Of a stretch of 64,000 bases of DNA, positions 10,119 to 20,318 are shown one piece after another. This DNA is from Deltaproteobacteria bacterium. Its GTDB lineage: Bacteria > Myxococcota_A > Polyangia > Haliangiales > Haliangiaceae. Within the stretch, counting starts at the first letter, position 1; each line of letters opens with the position of its first letter. A program made the position numbers and the translations under genes. The stretch is from positions 1-64,000 of the forward strand of contig JANXOM010000160.1 of the NCBI GenBank assembly GCA_025353585.1, written 5' to 3'. The notes under the pieces are model-generated. The model saw nothing but the letters and a program-made list of their open reading frames with translations, was not told where the DNA came from and searched no databases.

Positions 10119-11509
10119 CGCCGCAGGTCGCCTCGGCGCTGACGACCGACCGGAGCGACCCCGCGTGGTCGCTGGCGGACGGGCTGGCCGCGGCCGCGCG
10201 CGGCGACGGCATGATGTTCGTCGCGCTGCCCGCGCCGATCGTGCCGGTGACGGCGGTCCTCGCGGCGTGGCCAACGAGCGCGCCGGCGGTGGCGTGGTCC
10301 CACGGCGAGCTGTCGCTCGTCGGGCTCGGCGTGGCGTACGAGCTGCGCGGCGCGGGCGAACAGCGGTTCGCAGAGGTCGTCGCGACGGCGCAGCGGCTCG
10401 GCGCCGACCGCGCCATCGTCGGCGGCGCGGCGGTGCCCACGTCGGCGCTCGGGTTCGCGCGGCCGCGGTTCGTCGGCGGCGCGGCGTTCGCGCCCGGTAC
10501 GGCCGACCGCGCGCCCTGGACCGGCTTCGGCGACGCTTGGTTCGCGCTGCCGCGCTGGACGTACGTGCACGACGGCGCGCACGCGTGGCTCGTGCTCGCG
10601 GTCGAGCCGCGCGAGGCCGCGGACGAGCGCTGGACGGCCGAGCACGCGGTGATCCGCGCCGCGCTCGACGCGCCGGCGCTGACGAAGCGGCAGCCGCCGA
10701 TGCGCGACGCGGTACGCGGCGACGCGGCCACGTGGCGCACGCAGGTCACGGACATCACCGATGCCATCGCGCGCGGCGAGTTCGCGAAGATCGTCGCGGC
10801 GCGGACCTGCGTGCTGACCCTCGTCGGGGACGCCCGGCCGGCGGATCTGCTGGCGGCCCTCGACGAGCGCCACGCGGAGTGCGCGCGCGTGCTGGTGCGG
10901 CCGCCCGGCGGCGGCGCGCTGATCGCGGCGACTCCCGAGCGGCTCGTGCGGCGCGACGGTGACACCGTGTCGTGCGACGCGCTCGCGGGCACGATCGCGC
11001 GCGGCGATGCGGCCAGCGAGACCTTGCGTGCGAGCGAGAAGGATCGCCGCGAGCACGCGCTGGTGGTGAGCATGATCGCGGGCGCGCTCGAGTCCGTCGG
11101 CGCCGACGTCACGCTGCCCGCCGAGCCCGGCATCCGTCAGCTGCGCCACGTGCTGCACCTCCACACGCCGATCCGCGCCACGCTGCGCGAGCCGCGCCAC
11201 CTGCTCGAGCTCGCCGCGCGCCTGCACCCGACGCCAGCCGTCGGCGGCACCCCGCAGCGCGAGGCCGTCTCCTGGATCGCGTCCCACGAGCCCGTCGCGC
11301 GCGGCTGGTACGCCGCGCCCGTCGGCTGGTTCGACCTCGACGGCAACGGCGAGCTCTGCGTCGCGATCCGCTCCGGCCTCCTCGCCGGCCCCCGCGTGCA
11401 CCTCTGGGCCGGCGCCGGCATCGTCGCCGGCAGCGACCCCGACCGCGAGCTCGCCGAAACCGACGTCAAGCTGCGCGCCATGCTCGGCGCCCTGGGCGCC
11501 CCCGCATGA
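10115..11509 (+). CDS. menF: Isochorismate synthase MenF
   Basis: GTGA overlap start; chorismate-binding enzyme C-terminus (HPTPAVGGTPQREA, GWYAAPVGWFDLDGNGELCVAIRSGL). Confidence 0.92.
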   Translation: MTPQVASALTTDRSDPAWSLADGLAAAARGDGMMFVALPAPIVPVTAVLAAWPTSAPAVAWSHGELSLVGLGVAYELRGAGEQRFAEVVATAQRLGADRAIVGGAAVPTSALGFARPRFVGGAAFAPGTADRAPWTGFGDAWFALPRWTYVHDGAHAWLVLAVEPREAADERWTAEHAVIRAALDAPALTKRQPPMRDAVRGDAATWRTQVTDITDAIARGEFAKIVAARTCVLTLVGDARPADLLAALDERHAECARVLVRPPGGGALIAATPERLVRRDGDTVSCDALAGTIARGDAASETLRASEKDRREHALVVSMIAGALESVGADVTLPAEPGIRQLRHVLHLHTPIRATLREPRHLLELAARLHPTPAVGGTPQREAVSWIASHEPVARGWYAAPVGWFDLDGNGELCVAIRSGLLAGPRVHLWAGAGIVAGSDPDRELAETDVKLRAMLGALGAPA

Positions 11510-11598
11510 GGGGACGGAGTCAAAGTTGTCAAGGCTGGGGACAACAGTCCCCGAACGATCCCGCGTACTTACCCGGGGACGGAGTCAAACTTGTCAAG
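11510..11598 (+). repeat. REP-like intergenic element copy A (two 23-bp direct repeats GGGGACGGAGTCAAA[G/C]TTGTCAA, 65 bp apart, with internal hairpin)
   Basis: Repeats at 11510-11532 and 11575-11597; internal GGGGAC-AACA-GTCCCC hairpin at 11537-11552. Related copy at 34925-35014. Confidence 0.8.
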
Positions 11599-11612
11599 CG
11601 GAGCCCCCCGGC

Positions 11613-13316
11613 GTGAGCAGCGCCGCGGTGCAGACCCTGTGGGCCGAGCTGATCGCCGCGACCCTCGCCGACGCCGGCGTGCGGCTCGTGGTGCTGAGCC
11701 CGGGCTCGCGGTCGACCCCGCTGGCCGCCGCGTTCGCCGCCGAGCCCCGCCTCGAGCTCGTCACGATCATCGACGAGCGCGCCGCTGCGTTCTTCGCCCT
11801 CGGCGCCGCCCGCGCGTCCGGCACCCCGGCCGCGATCGCCTGCACCAGCGGCAGCGCCGCCGCCCACTACCTCCCCGCGATCGTCGAGGCCAGCGCGGCC
11901 GGCGTGCCGCTCGTCGTCCTCACCGCGGACCGCCCGCCCGAGCTCCTCGCGTGCGGCGCGAACCAGACCATCGACCAGGTGAAGCTGTACGGCACCGCCC
12001 CGCGCGGCGCCTTCGACCTCGGCGCGCCCGAGGGCAGCGACCTCGCGTTGCGCGCGCTCCGCCGCAAGATCGCGCAGGCCGTGGCGCTCAGCCGCGGCCC
12101 CCACGCCGGCCCCGTTCACCTCGAGGTCCCGCTCCGCAAGCCGCTCGAGCCCGCCGCGCCCACGACCGACGCCGAGCACGCCGCCGCCCGCACGGTCGCC
12201 GCGTTGCGCGCGCAGCCGCTCCTCGCCGCCGCCCCGCGCCTCGTCGCCGACCCCGCCGCTCTCGCCGCCCTCGCCGCCGCGATCACCGCCGAGCCCCATG
12301 GCGTCATCGCCGCCGGCGCCCTGCCCGCCGGCACGACGCGCGACGCCGTGTTCGCCCTCGCCGCGCGCACGGGCTATCCGATCCTGGCCGAGACCGGCAG
12401 CCAGCTCCGCCTCGGCGCCCACGCCGCCGCCGTGACGCTCGTCGACCACGCCGAGCTCGTCGCGATCGCCCCCGCGCTCGTCCTCCAGCTCGGCGCGGAG
12501 CCGCTCGTCGCGCTCGCCGCGCCCGCCCGCTACGTCCTCGCGCCGCATGCGTGGCAGGACCCGGACTCGTCGGCGCGCGGCGTGCTCGTGGGCGACCTCA
12601 CCTCCACGCTCGCCGCCCTCACGGCCCGCGTTCCCGAGCGTGGCTCTGGCGAATGGGCGGCCGTGTGGCGCGCCGCCGATGTCCGCGCCGCCGCCGCCCT
12701 CGACCGCGCCCTCGCCGCGCACCCGCGCAACGAGGTGTCCGCCGTCCGCGCCGCTATAGACGCCGCGCCGACCGCGCAGCTCCAGCTCGGCAACTCCCTC
12801 CCCGTCCGCGTCGCCGACCTCGCCGCGCGCAGCGGCACCGGCCTCGCGCGCGCCGTGCTGACGCAACGCGGAGCGAGCGGCATCGATGGCCTCGTCGCCT
12901 CCGCCGCGGGAGCCACGCGCGCCGGCCCCGTGCTCCTCGTCCTCGGCGATGTCAGCTTCGCCCACGACGTCGGCGGCCTCCTCGCCGCGCGCGAGGCCAC
13001 CGCGCCGCTCGCGATCGTCGTCATCGACAACGCCGGCGGCCGCATCTTCGACGGCCTCCCGATCGGCCGCGCCACCCTCGCGCCCGACACCTACGCGCGC
13101 TGCTTCACCACGCCGCCCGGCCTCGACCCCGTCGCCATCGCCCGCGCGTTCGGCGCGCGCGGTGTCCTCGCCGAGACGCCCGCTGCCGTCGCCGCCGCCG
13201 TCACCGCCGCGCTCGCGCAGCGCGGCCCCACCGTGATCCACGCTCCGGTCAGTCCGACCGGCGCGCACGACGTCAAGCGCACCGCGCGCGAGTTGCTTGC
13301 AGGAGAGCCGTCATGA
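11613..13316 (+). CDS. menD: 2-succinyl-5-enolpyruvyl-6-hydroxy-3-cyclohexene-1-carboxylate synthase MenD
   Basis: GTG start; [58 protein letters not shown]. Confidence 0.93.
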   Translation: MSSAAVQTLWAELIAATLADAGVRLVVLSPGSRSTPLAAAFAAEPRLELVTIIDERAAAFFALGAARASGTPAAIACTSGSAAAHYLPAIVEASAAGVPLVVLTADRPPELLACGANQTIDQVKLYGTAPRGAFDLGAPEGSDLALRALRRKIAQAVALSRGPHAGPVHLEVPLRKPLEPAAPTTDAEHAAARTVAALRAQPLLAAAPRLVADPAALAALAAAITAEPHGVIAAGALPAGTTRDAVFALAARTGYPILAETGSQLRLGAHAAAVTLVDHAELVAIAPALVLQLGAEPLVALAAPARYVLAPHAWQDPDSSARGVLVGDLTSTLAALTARVPERGSGEWAAVWRAADVRAAAALDRALAAHPRNEVSAVRAAIDAAPTAQLQLGNSLPVRVADLAARSGTGLARAVLTQRGASGIDGLVASAAGATRAGPVLLVLGDVSFAHDVGGLLAAREATAPLAIVVIDNAGGRIFDGLPIGRATLAPDTYARCFTTPPGLDPVAIARAFGARGVLAETPAAVAAAVTAALAQRGPTVIHAPVSPTGAHDVKRTARELLAGEPS

Positions 13317-14137
13317 CCGCAGTGACCTGGAATCGCCACGAGGGCTACGAGGACATCCGCTACGAGACCTCGCCCGAGGGCATCGCGAAGATCACGATCA
13401 ACCGTCCCGAGGTGCGGAACGCGTTCCGGCCCAAGACCGTCGAGGAGATGATCCGCGCGATCGATGCCGCCCGCGATGACGCCCAGGTCGGCGTCGTCAT
13501 CTTCTGCGGCGAGGGCCCCGACGCGTTCTGCGCCGGCGGCGACCAGCGCGTCCGCGGCACCGGCGGCTACGTCGGCAAGGACGGCATCCCGCGCCTCAAC
13601 GTCCTCGACCTGCAGATGCGCATCCGCTACCTGCCGAAGCCCGTCGTCGCGATGGTCGCCGGCTACGCGATCGGCGGCGGCCACGTGCTGCACCTCGTGT
13701 GCGATCTGACGATCGCCGCCGACAACGCGAGGTTCGGGCAGACCGGCCCGCGCGTCGGCAGCTTCGACGCGGGCTTCGGCAGCTCGTACCTGGCGCGCGT
13801 CGTCGGGCAGAAGAAGGCGCGCGAGATCTGGTTCTTGTGCCGCCAGTACGACGCCAAGGCCGCGCTCGACATGGGCCTCGTCAACACCGTCGTGCCGCTC
13901 GCCGAGCTCGAGGCCACGACGGTCCAGTGGTGCCGCGAGATGCTCGTGCAGTCGCCGACGGCGCTGCGCTTCCTCAAGATGGCGATGAACGCGGACTGCG
14001 ATGGCCAGGCCGGCATGATGGCGTTCGCGGGCTCGGCGACGCTCATGTACTACACGACCGACGAGGGTCGCGAGGGCAAGGAGGCGTTCCTCGAGAAGCG
14101 CAAGCCGGACTTCTCCAAGTTCAAGCGGTACCCGTGA
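13313..14137 (+). CDS. menB: 1,4-dihydroxy-2-naphthoyl-CoA synthase MenB
   Basis: Crotonase fold; [59 protein letters not shown] overlap with menD. Confidence 0.96.
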   Translation: MTAVTWNRHEGYEDIRYETSPEGIAKITINRPEVRNAFRPKTVEEMIRAIDAARDDAQVGVVIFCGEGPDAFCAGGDQRVRGTGGYVGKDGIPRLNVLDLQMRIRYLPKPVVAMVAGYAIGGGHVLHLVCDLTIAADNARFGQTGPRVGSFDAGFGSSYLARVVGQKKAREIWFLCRQYDAKAALDMGLVNTVVPLAELEATTVQWCREMLVQSPTALRFLKMAMNADCDGQAGMMAFAGSATLMYYTTDEGREGKEAFLEKRKPDFSKFKRYP

Positions 14138-15006
14138 GCGTCGGGATCTGGCTCGCGGCCGCGCGGCCCAAGACCCTGCCGGCGGCGATCGTGCCCGTCG
14201 CGGTCGGCACGGCCGTCGCGGAAGCGAGCGGCGGCATGGCCATCGGCGCCGCGCTGGCCGCGCTCGGAGGCGCGCTCGCGATCCAGATCGGCACGAACTT
14301 CGCCAACGATGTCTTCGACGCGGAGAAGGGCGCCGATGGCCCGGACCGCCTCGGGCCGGTGCGCGCGGTCGCGTCGGGGCTCATCAGCGCGGCCACGATG
14401 AAGCGCGCGATGGTCGCCGCGTTCGCGGTGGCGACGGCGTTCGGGCTCTACCTCGCGTGGCTCGGCGGCTGGCCGGTCGTGGCCATCGGCGTGGTGTCGA
14501 TCATCTGCGGCATCGCGTACACCGGCGGGCCGTGGCCGCTCGGCTACCACGGGCTCGGCGACGTGTTCGTGATGCTCTTCTTCGGGTTCGTCGCGGTCTG
14601 CGGAACAGCGTACGTGCAGCTCGGGTACGTGCCGTGCCTCGCGGTGTTCGCGGCGATCCCGGTGGGCGCGCTGGCCACGGCGATCATCGTGGTGAACAAC
14701 CTGCGCGATCGCGAGCAGGACGCGCGGTCCGGGAAGCGGACACTCGCCGTGCGCCTCGGGCGCCGCGGCGCCCTGGTCGAGTACGTCGGTCTGCTGGCGA
14801 GCGCGTACGGGGTCGCCATCGCGCTCGCGGTGAGCCACGAGCGGTGGCTGTTGCTCTTGCCCGTCGCGACCGGCCCCATCGCGGTCGCGCGCGTGCGGGC
14901 GCTCGCGGGCGCGGTGACCGGCCCCGAGTACAACAAGTGCCTCGCGGCGACGGGCGCGCTCATGATGGCGTTCGGCGTGCTGTTCGCCGTCGCGCTGGGC
15001 CTGTGA
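14134..15006 (+). CDS. menA: 1,4-dihydroxy-2-naphthoate polyprenyltransferase MenA
   Basis: GTGA overlap; multi-TM UbiA family; [53 protein letters not shown]. Confidence 0.94.
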   Translation: MSVGIWLAAARPKTLPAAIVPVAVGTAVAEASGGMAIGAALAALGGALAIQIGTNFANDVFDAEKGADGPDRLGPVRAVASGLISAATMKRAMVAAFAVATAFGLYLAWLGGWPVVAIGVVSIICGIAYTGGPWPLGYHGLGDVFVMLFFGFVAVCGTAYVQLGYVPCLAVFAAIPVGALATAIIVVNNLRDREQDARSGKRTLAVRLGRRGALVEYVGLLASAYGVAIALAVSHERWLLLLPVATGPIAVARVRALAGAVTGPEYNKCLAATGALMMAFGVLFAVALGL

Positions 15007-16055
15007 GCGCGGCGCTCGAGCTGCGGTGGCGCGGCGTGCGCTGGCCGGTGCAGCTCGGCGCGTTCGTGGTTCCCGGGATGGCGACGGGCGTGCGCGAGGC
15101 GGTCATCGTCGAGGCGCGCGGAGCGGATGGCGTGGGCGGGCTCGGCGAGGCGGCCCCGCTGCCGGGCCGGTCGCGCGATGACATCGCGGGCGTGGAGCGC
15201 GCGCTGACCGCGCTGGCCGTGCGGACGCCGTTCGGGGTGAGCGAGGTCGCCGACGTCTGGCGGATCGCGGCCGAGGTCGATCCAGAGGCGCCCGCCGCGC
15301 GGTTCGCGGTCGAGGTCGCGCTGCTCGACCTGCTCGCGCGCCGCGCCGGATGCGATGTCGCGCGGCTCTTGAACGCGGACGCGCCGGACGCGGTGCTGAC
15401 CGCGATCGTCGTCGGGGATGCGGCGGCCGCGCGGGTGGCGTGGGCGGCGGGCGCGCGCTGCCTCAAGGTGAAGGTCGGGGCCGGCCGGCGCGAGGACGAG
15501 CGGCCGCGGCTCGAGCGGATCGCGGCGGCGGCCCCGGACGCGCGGCTGCGGCTCGACGCCAACCAGGCCTGGCCGGCGGACGAGGTCGCGGCGCGGATGG
15601 CGGCGTTGGTCGGGCTGCCGATCGATTTCGTCGAGGAGCCGTGCGCGTACGTGGCGCGGCTGATCGGGACGCCGCTCGCGCTGCCCGTCGGGCTCGACGA
15701 GAGCCTCGCCGAGTCAGAACCTGCGGCGCTGGACGCGCTGCTCGCCTGGCCGGCGGTCGGCGCGCTGGTCCTCAAGCCGACGATCCTCGGCGGCATCGGC
15801 CGGTGTCGCGAGCTGGCGGCGCGCGCGCGTGGGCCGGTGATCGTCTCGCACGCGCTCGAGGGCCCCCTCGGGACGGCCGCGTGCGCCGAGCTCGCCCGCG
15901 CGCTGGGCCGAGACGCGGCGGCGGGTGTCGGCGCGCACCCGGCGCTCGCGGGCTGGCCGATCGGCGTGCCGCAGATCGCGGGCGGCTGGATCCGGCGCGC
16001 GACGGTCGCGGGGCTCGGCGTCGGGGCGCTCGGGCTCGACGAGGTCTGTCCGTGA
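15003..16055 (+). CDS. menC: o-succinylbenzoate synthase MenC
   Basis: GTGA overlap; enolase superfamily ([31 protein letters not shown]). Confidence 0.9.
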   Translation: MSAALELRWRGVRWPVQLGAFVVPGMATGVREAVIVEARGADGVGGLGEAAPLPGRSRDDIAGVERALTALAVRTPFGVSEVADVWRIAAEVDPEAPAARFAVEVALLDLLARRAGCDVARLLNADAPDAVLTAIVVGDAAAARVAWAAGARCLKVKVGAGRREDERPRLERIAAAAPDARLRLDANQAWPADEVAARMAALVGLPIDFVEEPCAYVARLIGTPLALPVGLDESLAESEPAALDALLAWPAVGALVLKPTILGGIGRCRELAARARGPVIVSHALEGPLGTAACAELARALGRDAAAGVGAHPALAGWPIGVPQIAGGWIRRATVAGLGVGALGLDEVCP

Positions 16056-18148
16056 GCGATGCGCTCTCGGTGCGCGCGGCGGCCGCCGAGGTCCCCGACG
16101 CGCCGGCGGTGATCCTCGAGGACCGCGTGCTGACGTTCGCCGAGGTCGCGGCGGCCCTGCCCCCGGTCCGCGAGCGCGCGCGCATCGCCGCGCCGACCCT
16201 CGACACGCTGCTCGTGATCTACGCCGCGCTCGCGGAGCACGCGCCGATCGCGCTCCTGCACCCGAAGCTCGCACCCGCCGAGCTCGCGCGGCAGGCCGCC
16301 GTCGTCACCGCGGCCGCGCTCCCCGCGGACACGGCGGTGGTCCTGTTCACGTCGGGCTCGACGGCAGCGGCTCGCGGCGTGGTGCTCTCGCGCGCCGCGC
16401 TCCTCGCGAACGCCCGCGCGTCGGCCGCGCGCCTCCCGCTCACCGCCGCCGATCGCTGGCTCCTCGCGCTCTCGCTCGCCCACAGCGGCGGGCTCTCCGT
16501 GCTCACGCGCTGCCTCGTCGCCCGCGCGCCGATCGTGCTCGAGACGGGCGCGTCGCTCGTCGGTCGCGCCACGCTCGCGTCGCTCGTGCCGACGCAGCTC
16601 GCCCTGCTCCTCGAGGATCCCGCGTGGCGGTCGCCGCCCGCCTTGCGCGCCATCCTCCTCGGCGGCGCCGCCGCGTCCCCCGCGCTCCTCGCCGCCGCGC
16701 GCGCCCGCGGCGTCCCCGTCCGCACGACGTACGGATTGACCGAGACGTTCGGCCAGGTCGCGACCGCGCTCGACGAGACGTCGGCGCCCACGCCGCTGCC
16801 GGGCGTCACGCTGCTCGCCGGCACGGCCGCGGCGCCGGCGCCGATCCGCATCCGCGGCCCGATGCTCGCGACCGGCTATCTCGACGGCGCCTCGATCGCG
16901 CCCGAGCTCATCACGGCCGACCTCGGCTACCTCGACGCGACGGGCGCGCTCCACATCGCCGGCCGCGCCGACGACGTCATCATCACGGGCGGCGAGAACG
17001 TGCACCCGGCCGCCGTCGAGGCCGTGCTCGCGACCACGCCCGGCGTCCGCGCCGCGCTCGCGTTCGGCGTGGCCGATGCGCGCTGGGGGCAGCTCGTCGC
17101 CGTCGCGCTCGCCGTCGCCGACCCCGTCGCGTTCGATCTCGCGGCCGCCACCGCGCACTGGCGCGCCGCGCTCCCGCCGCACGCGCTCCCACGCCGGCTC
17201 GCGCTCGTCACGGCGCTGCCGCAGGGCGTGACCGGCAAGCTCGACCGCCGCGCCGCCGCCGGGCTCCCGAGCGTGCCGGTGAGCTACTCGCGGTATCCTC
17301 CGCGCATGATCGCCTTCTTCGGCATGGGCCTCCTCGGCTCGAACTTCGTCCGCGCGCTGCGCAAGCGCGGCGAGGACGTCCGCGTGTGGAACCGCAACCC
17401 GGCCCGGGCCGAGCCGCTCGCGGCGGACGGCGCCACCGTCTGCGCCGATCCAGCCGAGGCGGCTCGCGGCGCCTCGCGGATCCACCTCACGCTCACCGAC
17501 GACGCCGCCGTCGACGAGGTCCTCGAGCGCGCGCGCCCGGGCTTCGCGCCCGGCGTGACGATCGTCGATCACTCGACGTGCGCGCCGGCCGGCGTCGCTG
17601 CCCGCGCTGCCCGGTGGGCCGAGCGCGGCATCGCGTTCCAGCACGCGCCGGTCTTCATGGGGCCGGCGAACGCGTTGGCGGGCACGGGGCTCATGCTCGC
17701 ATCCGGCGATCGCGATCGCTTCGACGCGCTCGCCCCCGCCCTCGCCCCGATGACCGGCAAGCTGATCTACGCCGGCCCCGTCCCGGAGCGCGCGGCGGCC
17801 TGGAAGCTCCTCGGCAATCACTTCCTCATGCTGTTCACGGCCGGCGTCACCGAGACGTTCGCGCTCGCGAAGGCGCTCCACGTGCCGAAGGAGGAGGTCG
17901 GGACGCTGTTCGAGAGCTTCAACCCCGGCGCGAGCCTCTCGCAGCGCGTCGCGCGCGTTGCCTCCGGGGTGTTCGACGACCCGTCGTGGGAGCTCGCGAT
18001 GGCGCGCAAGGACGCGCGGCTCATGCTCGAGGCGGCGGACGGCACCCTCGCCGTCCTGCCCGCGCTCGCGGCCCTGATGGATCAGTGGATCGCGAAGGGC
18101 CACGCGCACGACGACTGGACCGTCATCGGCAAGGCCGCTGTGACCTGA
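16052..18148 (+). CDS. menE: o-succinylbenzoate--CoA ligase (MenE) fused in frame to an NAD(P)-binding beta-hydroxyacid-dehydrogenase-like domain
   Basis: GTGA overlap with menC; VVLFTSGSTAAARGVVLS, TYGLTETFGQ, GYLDATGALHIAGRADDVIITGGENVHP, GKLDRR. No stop codon between GKLDRR and FFGMGLLGSNFV; frame open to TGA at 18146-18148. Confidence 0.75.
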   Translation: MSDALSVRAAAAEVPDAPAVILEDRVLTFAEVAAALPPVRERARIAAPTLDTLLVIYAALAEHAPIALLHPKLAPAELARQAAVVTAAALPADTAVVLFTSGSTAAARGVVLSRAALLANARASAARLPLTAADRWLLALSLAHSGGLSVLTRCLVARAPIVLETGASLVGRATLASLVPTQLALLLEDPAWRSPPALRAILLGGAAASPALLAAARARGVPVRTTYGLTETFGQVATALDETSAPTPLPGVTLLAGTAAAPAPIRIRGPMLATGYLDGASIAPELITADLGYLDATGALHIAGRADDVIITGGENVHPAAVEAVLATTPGVRAALAFGVADARWGQLVAVALAVADPVAFDLAAATAHWRAALPPHALPRRLALVTALPQGVTGKLDRRAAAGLPSVPVSYSRYPPRMIAFFGMGLLGSNFVRALRKRGEDVRVWNRNPARAEPLAADGATVCADPAEAARGASRIHLTLTDDAAVDEVLERARPGFAPGVTIVDHSTCAPAGVAARAARWAERGIAFQHAPVFMGPANALAGTGLMLASGDRDRFDALAPALAPMTGKLIYAGPVPERAAAWKLLGNHFLMLFTAGVTETFALAKALHVPKEEVGTLFESFNPGASLSQRVARVASGVFDDPSWELAMARKDARLMLEAADGTLAVLPALAALMDQWIAKGHAHDDWTVIGKAAVT
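17306..18148 (+). CDS. 6-phosphogluconate/3-hydroxyisobutyrate dehydrogenase-like domain (alternative: separate ORF from internal ATG)
   Basis: MIAFFGMGLLGSNFVRAL Rossmann; DHSTCAPAGVAAR; WKLLGNHFLMLFTAGVTETFALAKALHV. Confidence 0.6.
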   Translation: MIAFFGMGLLGSNFVRALRKRGEDVRVWNRNPARAEPLAADGATVCADPAEAARGASRIHLTLTDDAAVDEVLERARPGFAPGVTIVDHSTCAPAGVAARAARWAERGIAFQHAPVFMGPANALAGTGLMLASGDRDRFDALAPALAPMTGKLIYAGPVPERAAAWKLLGNHFLMLFTAGVTETFALAKALHVPKEEVGTLFESFNPGASLSQRVARVASGVFDDPSWELAMARKDARLMLEAADGTLAVLPALAALMDQWIAKGHAHDDWTVIGKAAVT

Positions 18149-18159
18149 GAGGCCCGAGG

Positions 18160-18181
18160 GCGACGCTTACCGCAGCGTCGC
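18160..18181. terminator. Convergent hairpin between the menE-fusion and M13 peptidase genes
   Basis: Perfect 8-bp stem GCGACGCT-TACCGC-AGCGTCGC between convergent stop codons; no strong U tract. Confidence 0.45.
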
Positions 18182-18191
18182 AAATCTGCTC

Positions 18192-20303
18192 TCACCAGAC
18201 GGTGCAGCGCGTCGCCTCGGAGCGCACCATCGCCGCGTCCGGCTTGCAGGCGAACGCCTTGGCGAACGCCGGCGAGTTCGAGAGCGGGCCGATGACGCGG
18301 TACTTCGCCACCGGGTGCGGGTCGCCCTGCACCATCAGGCGCTGCGTCTCGGGTCGCGTCTCGTCGCCGCGCCACTGCGCGAACCCGAGGAAGAACTGCT
18401 GCTCCGGCGTGAAGCCGTCGATGGTAGCCGCCGGCTTGCCCGCGAGCGAGCGCTGGTAGCCGCGCCACGCGATCGTCACGCCGCCGAGGTCGCCGATCGA
18501 CTCGCCGAGCACGAGCTTGCCGGTGTGATGGATGCCCGGCTCGATGAAGTAGCCATCGAACTGATCGGACACGCACTTTCCCTTCGCCTGGAACGCCGTC
18601 AGATCCGCGGGCGTCCACCAGTTCGACAGCGCGCCCGTCTCGTCGTACTGCGCGCCCTGATCGTCGAAGCCGTGGCTGACCTCGTGGCCGATGACCACGC
18701 CGATCGAGCCGTAGTTCACGGCGTCGCTCACGCCGAGATCGAAGCCCGGCGCGACGAGGATCCCGGCCGGGAACACGATCTCGTTCTGCTGCGGGTTGTA
18801 GTACGCGTTGCTCGTGGGCGGCGTCATGCCCCAGCGCCCGCGATCGAGCGGCTTGCCGATCTGCGCGAGGTCATCGGCGACGACGAAGCGGCGGCCGGCG
18901 AGCACGTCTTCCCAGAGCGCGTCGCGCGTGACGGGGACGCTCGCGTAGTCCTTCCACTTGTCCGGGTAGCCGATCTTCGGGTTGAACGTCGACAGCTTCG
19001 TCAGCGCGCGCTTCTTCGTGGCGTCGCTCATCCACGCCGCCTCGCGGATCGTGTCGCCGGTCGCGAGGAGGATGTTGTCGACCATCGTCTTCATCCGCGC
19101 CTTGGCCTCGGGCGAGAAGTACTTCTCGACGTACTTCTTGCCGAGCGCCTCGCCGAACAGCAGGTCCGCGGTTTCGGCGCAGCGCTTCCAGCGCGGCTTG
19201 ATCTCCGTCGCGCCGGCGAGGTACGCCTCGTCGAAGTCGAACGCCTCCGTGACGAGCGGCGTGCTGAGGAAGGGCGCCGCGTCCGCGAGCAGGTGCCACG
19301 TCAGGTACGTCTTCCACGTCGCCACCGGCGTCTGCGCGAGCGCCTTGTCGACCGCGCTCATGTAGGCCGGCTCGTCGACGTTGAGGCTCGCGTCGCCGTG
19401 CGGGATGTGGAGCGCGTCGAGGTATGCCGCCCACTCGACATGCGGTGCGAGCTTGCCGAGCGCGGCGAACGTCGTCGGGTGGTCGTGCGCCTTCGGGTCG
19501 CGCGCGGCCACGTTGTCGAGCTGCGCCTTCGCGAACGTGGTCTCGAGCGCCATCACGGCGTCGAGCGCGGCCGCCGGCTGCTTGCGCCCCGCGAGCTCGA
19601 ATACCTTTGCCATGTGGGCGCGGTACTTCGCGCGCGCCTCCACGAAGCGCTTGTCCGGCCTCAGGTAGTAGTCGCGCTCGGGCAGCCCGAGCCCGCTCGG
19701 CATCACGTCCGCGAGCACGCGCGTGGGCTGGTGCGGGTCCTGCTGCGAGCCGACGCCGAACGCGACGCCGATGTTGACGGCGTGCAGGTCGATGATCGCG
19801 TGGAGGATGTCCGCGCGCGTCTTGATCGCGTCGAGCTTTGCGAGCTGCGGCGCGATCGGCGCCACGCCCGCGCGGTCGGTCGCCGCCTCGTCGGTGCACG
19901 CGAGGTAGAAGTCGCCGACGATCTGGTCCGCGCTGCCCTTCGGCGCGCCTGGATGCGCGGCGATCTCGGCGAGCAGATCCTTCATGTGCTCCTTGTTGAG
20001 CTCGCCGGACTCCCAGCGCCGGCTCCACTTCCCCTGCGACGCCGGGATCGGGTGCGCCGCGCGCCACGCGCCGTTCGCGTACTGGAAGAAGTCGGTGCAC
20101 GGATCCGCCGTGCGATCGACGTCGCTCGCGAACACGCCGCGGAGCGCGGGCGCGGCCGGCGGTGCGGCGGGCGGTTCGGCGGCGGCCACCGGCGTGGCGG
20201 GCACGTTCGTCGCGGGCGGCGCGGCGACGGTGGTGGCCGGGGCGCTGGCGCCGCCGCACGCGGCCAGAGCAGACAGGAGGATCAACGCGAGGTGCGGCTT
20301 CAC
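18192..20303 (-). CDS. M13 family zinc metallopeptidase (neprilysin/PepO-like), lipoprotein
   Basis: VIGHEVSHGFDDQGAQYD HExxH, GESIGDLGGV, C-terminal CxVW; lipobox LSALAAC. Confidence 0.95.
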   Translation of the reverse strand: MKPHLALILLSALAACGGASAPATTVAAPPATNVPATPVAAAEPPAAPPAAPALRGVFASDVDRTADPCTDFFQYANGAWRAAHPIPASQGKWSRRWESGELNKEHMKDLLAEIAAHPGAPKGSADQIVGDFYLACTDEAATDRAGVAPIAPQLAKLDAIKTRADILHAIIDLHAVNIGVAFGVGSQQDPHQPTRVLADVMPSGLGLPERDYYLRPDKRFVEARAKYRAHMAKVFELAGRKQPAAALDAVMALETTFAKAQLDNVAARDPKAHDHPTTFAALGKLAPHVEWAAYLDALHIPHGDASLNVDEPAYMSAVDKALAQTPVATWKTYLTWHLLADAAPFLSTPLVTEAFDFDEAYLAGATEIKPRWKRCAETADLLFGEALGKKYVEKYFSPEAKARMKTMVDNILLATGDTIREAAWMSDATKKRALTKLSTFNPKIGYPDKWKDYASVPVTRDALWEDVLAGRRFVVADDLAQIGKPLDRGRWGMTPPTSNAYYNPQQNEIVFPAGILVAPGFDLGVSDAVNYGSIGVVIGHEVSHGFDDQGAQYDETGALSNWWTPADLTAFQAKGKCVSDQFDGYFIEPGIHHTGKLVLGESIGDLGGVTIAWRGYQRSLAGKPAATIDGFTPEQQFFLGFAQWRGDETRPETQRLMVQGDPHPVAKYRVIGPLSNSPAFAKAFACKPDAAMVRSEATRCTVW

Positions 20304-20318
20304 GCGCCGGAGAATGCC

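Noticed and set aside
14960-18109. 1049-aa minus-strand ORF
   Set aside because: Antisense to menC/menE; no motifs.
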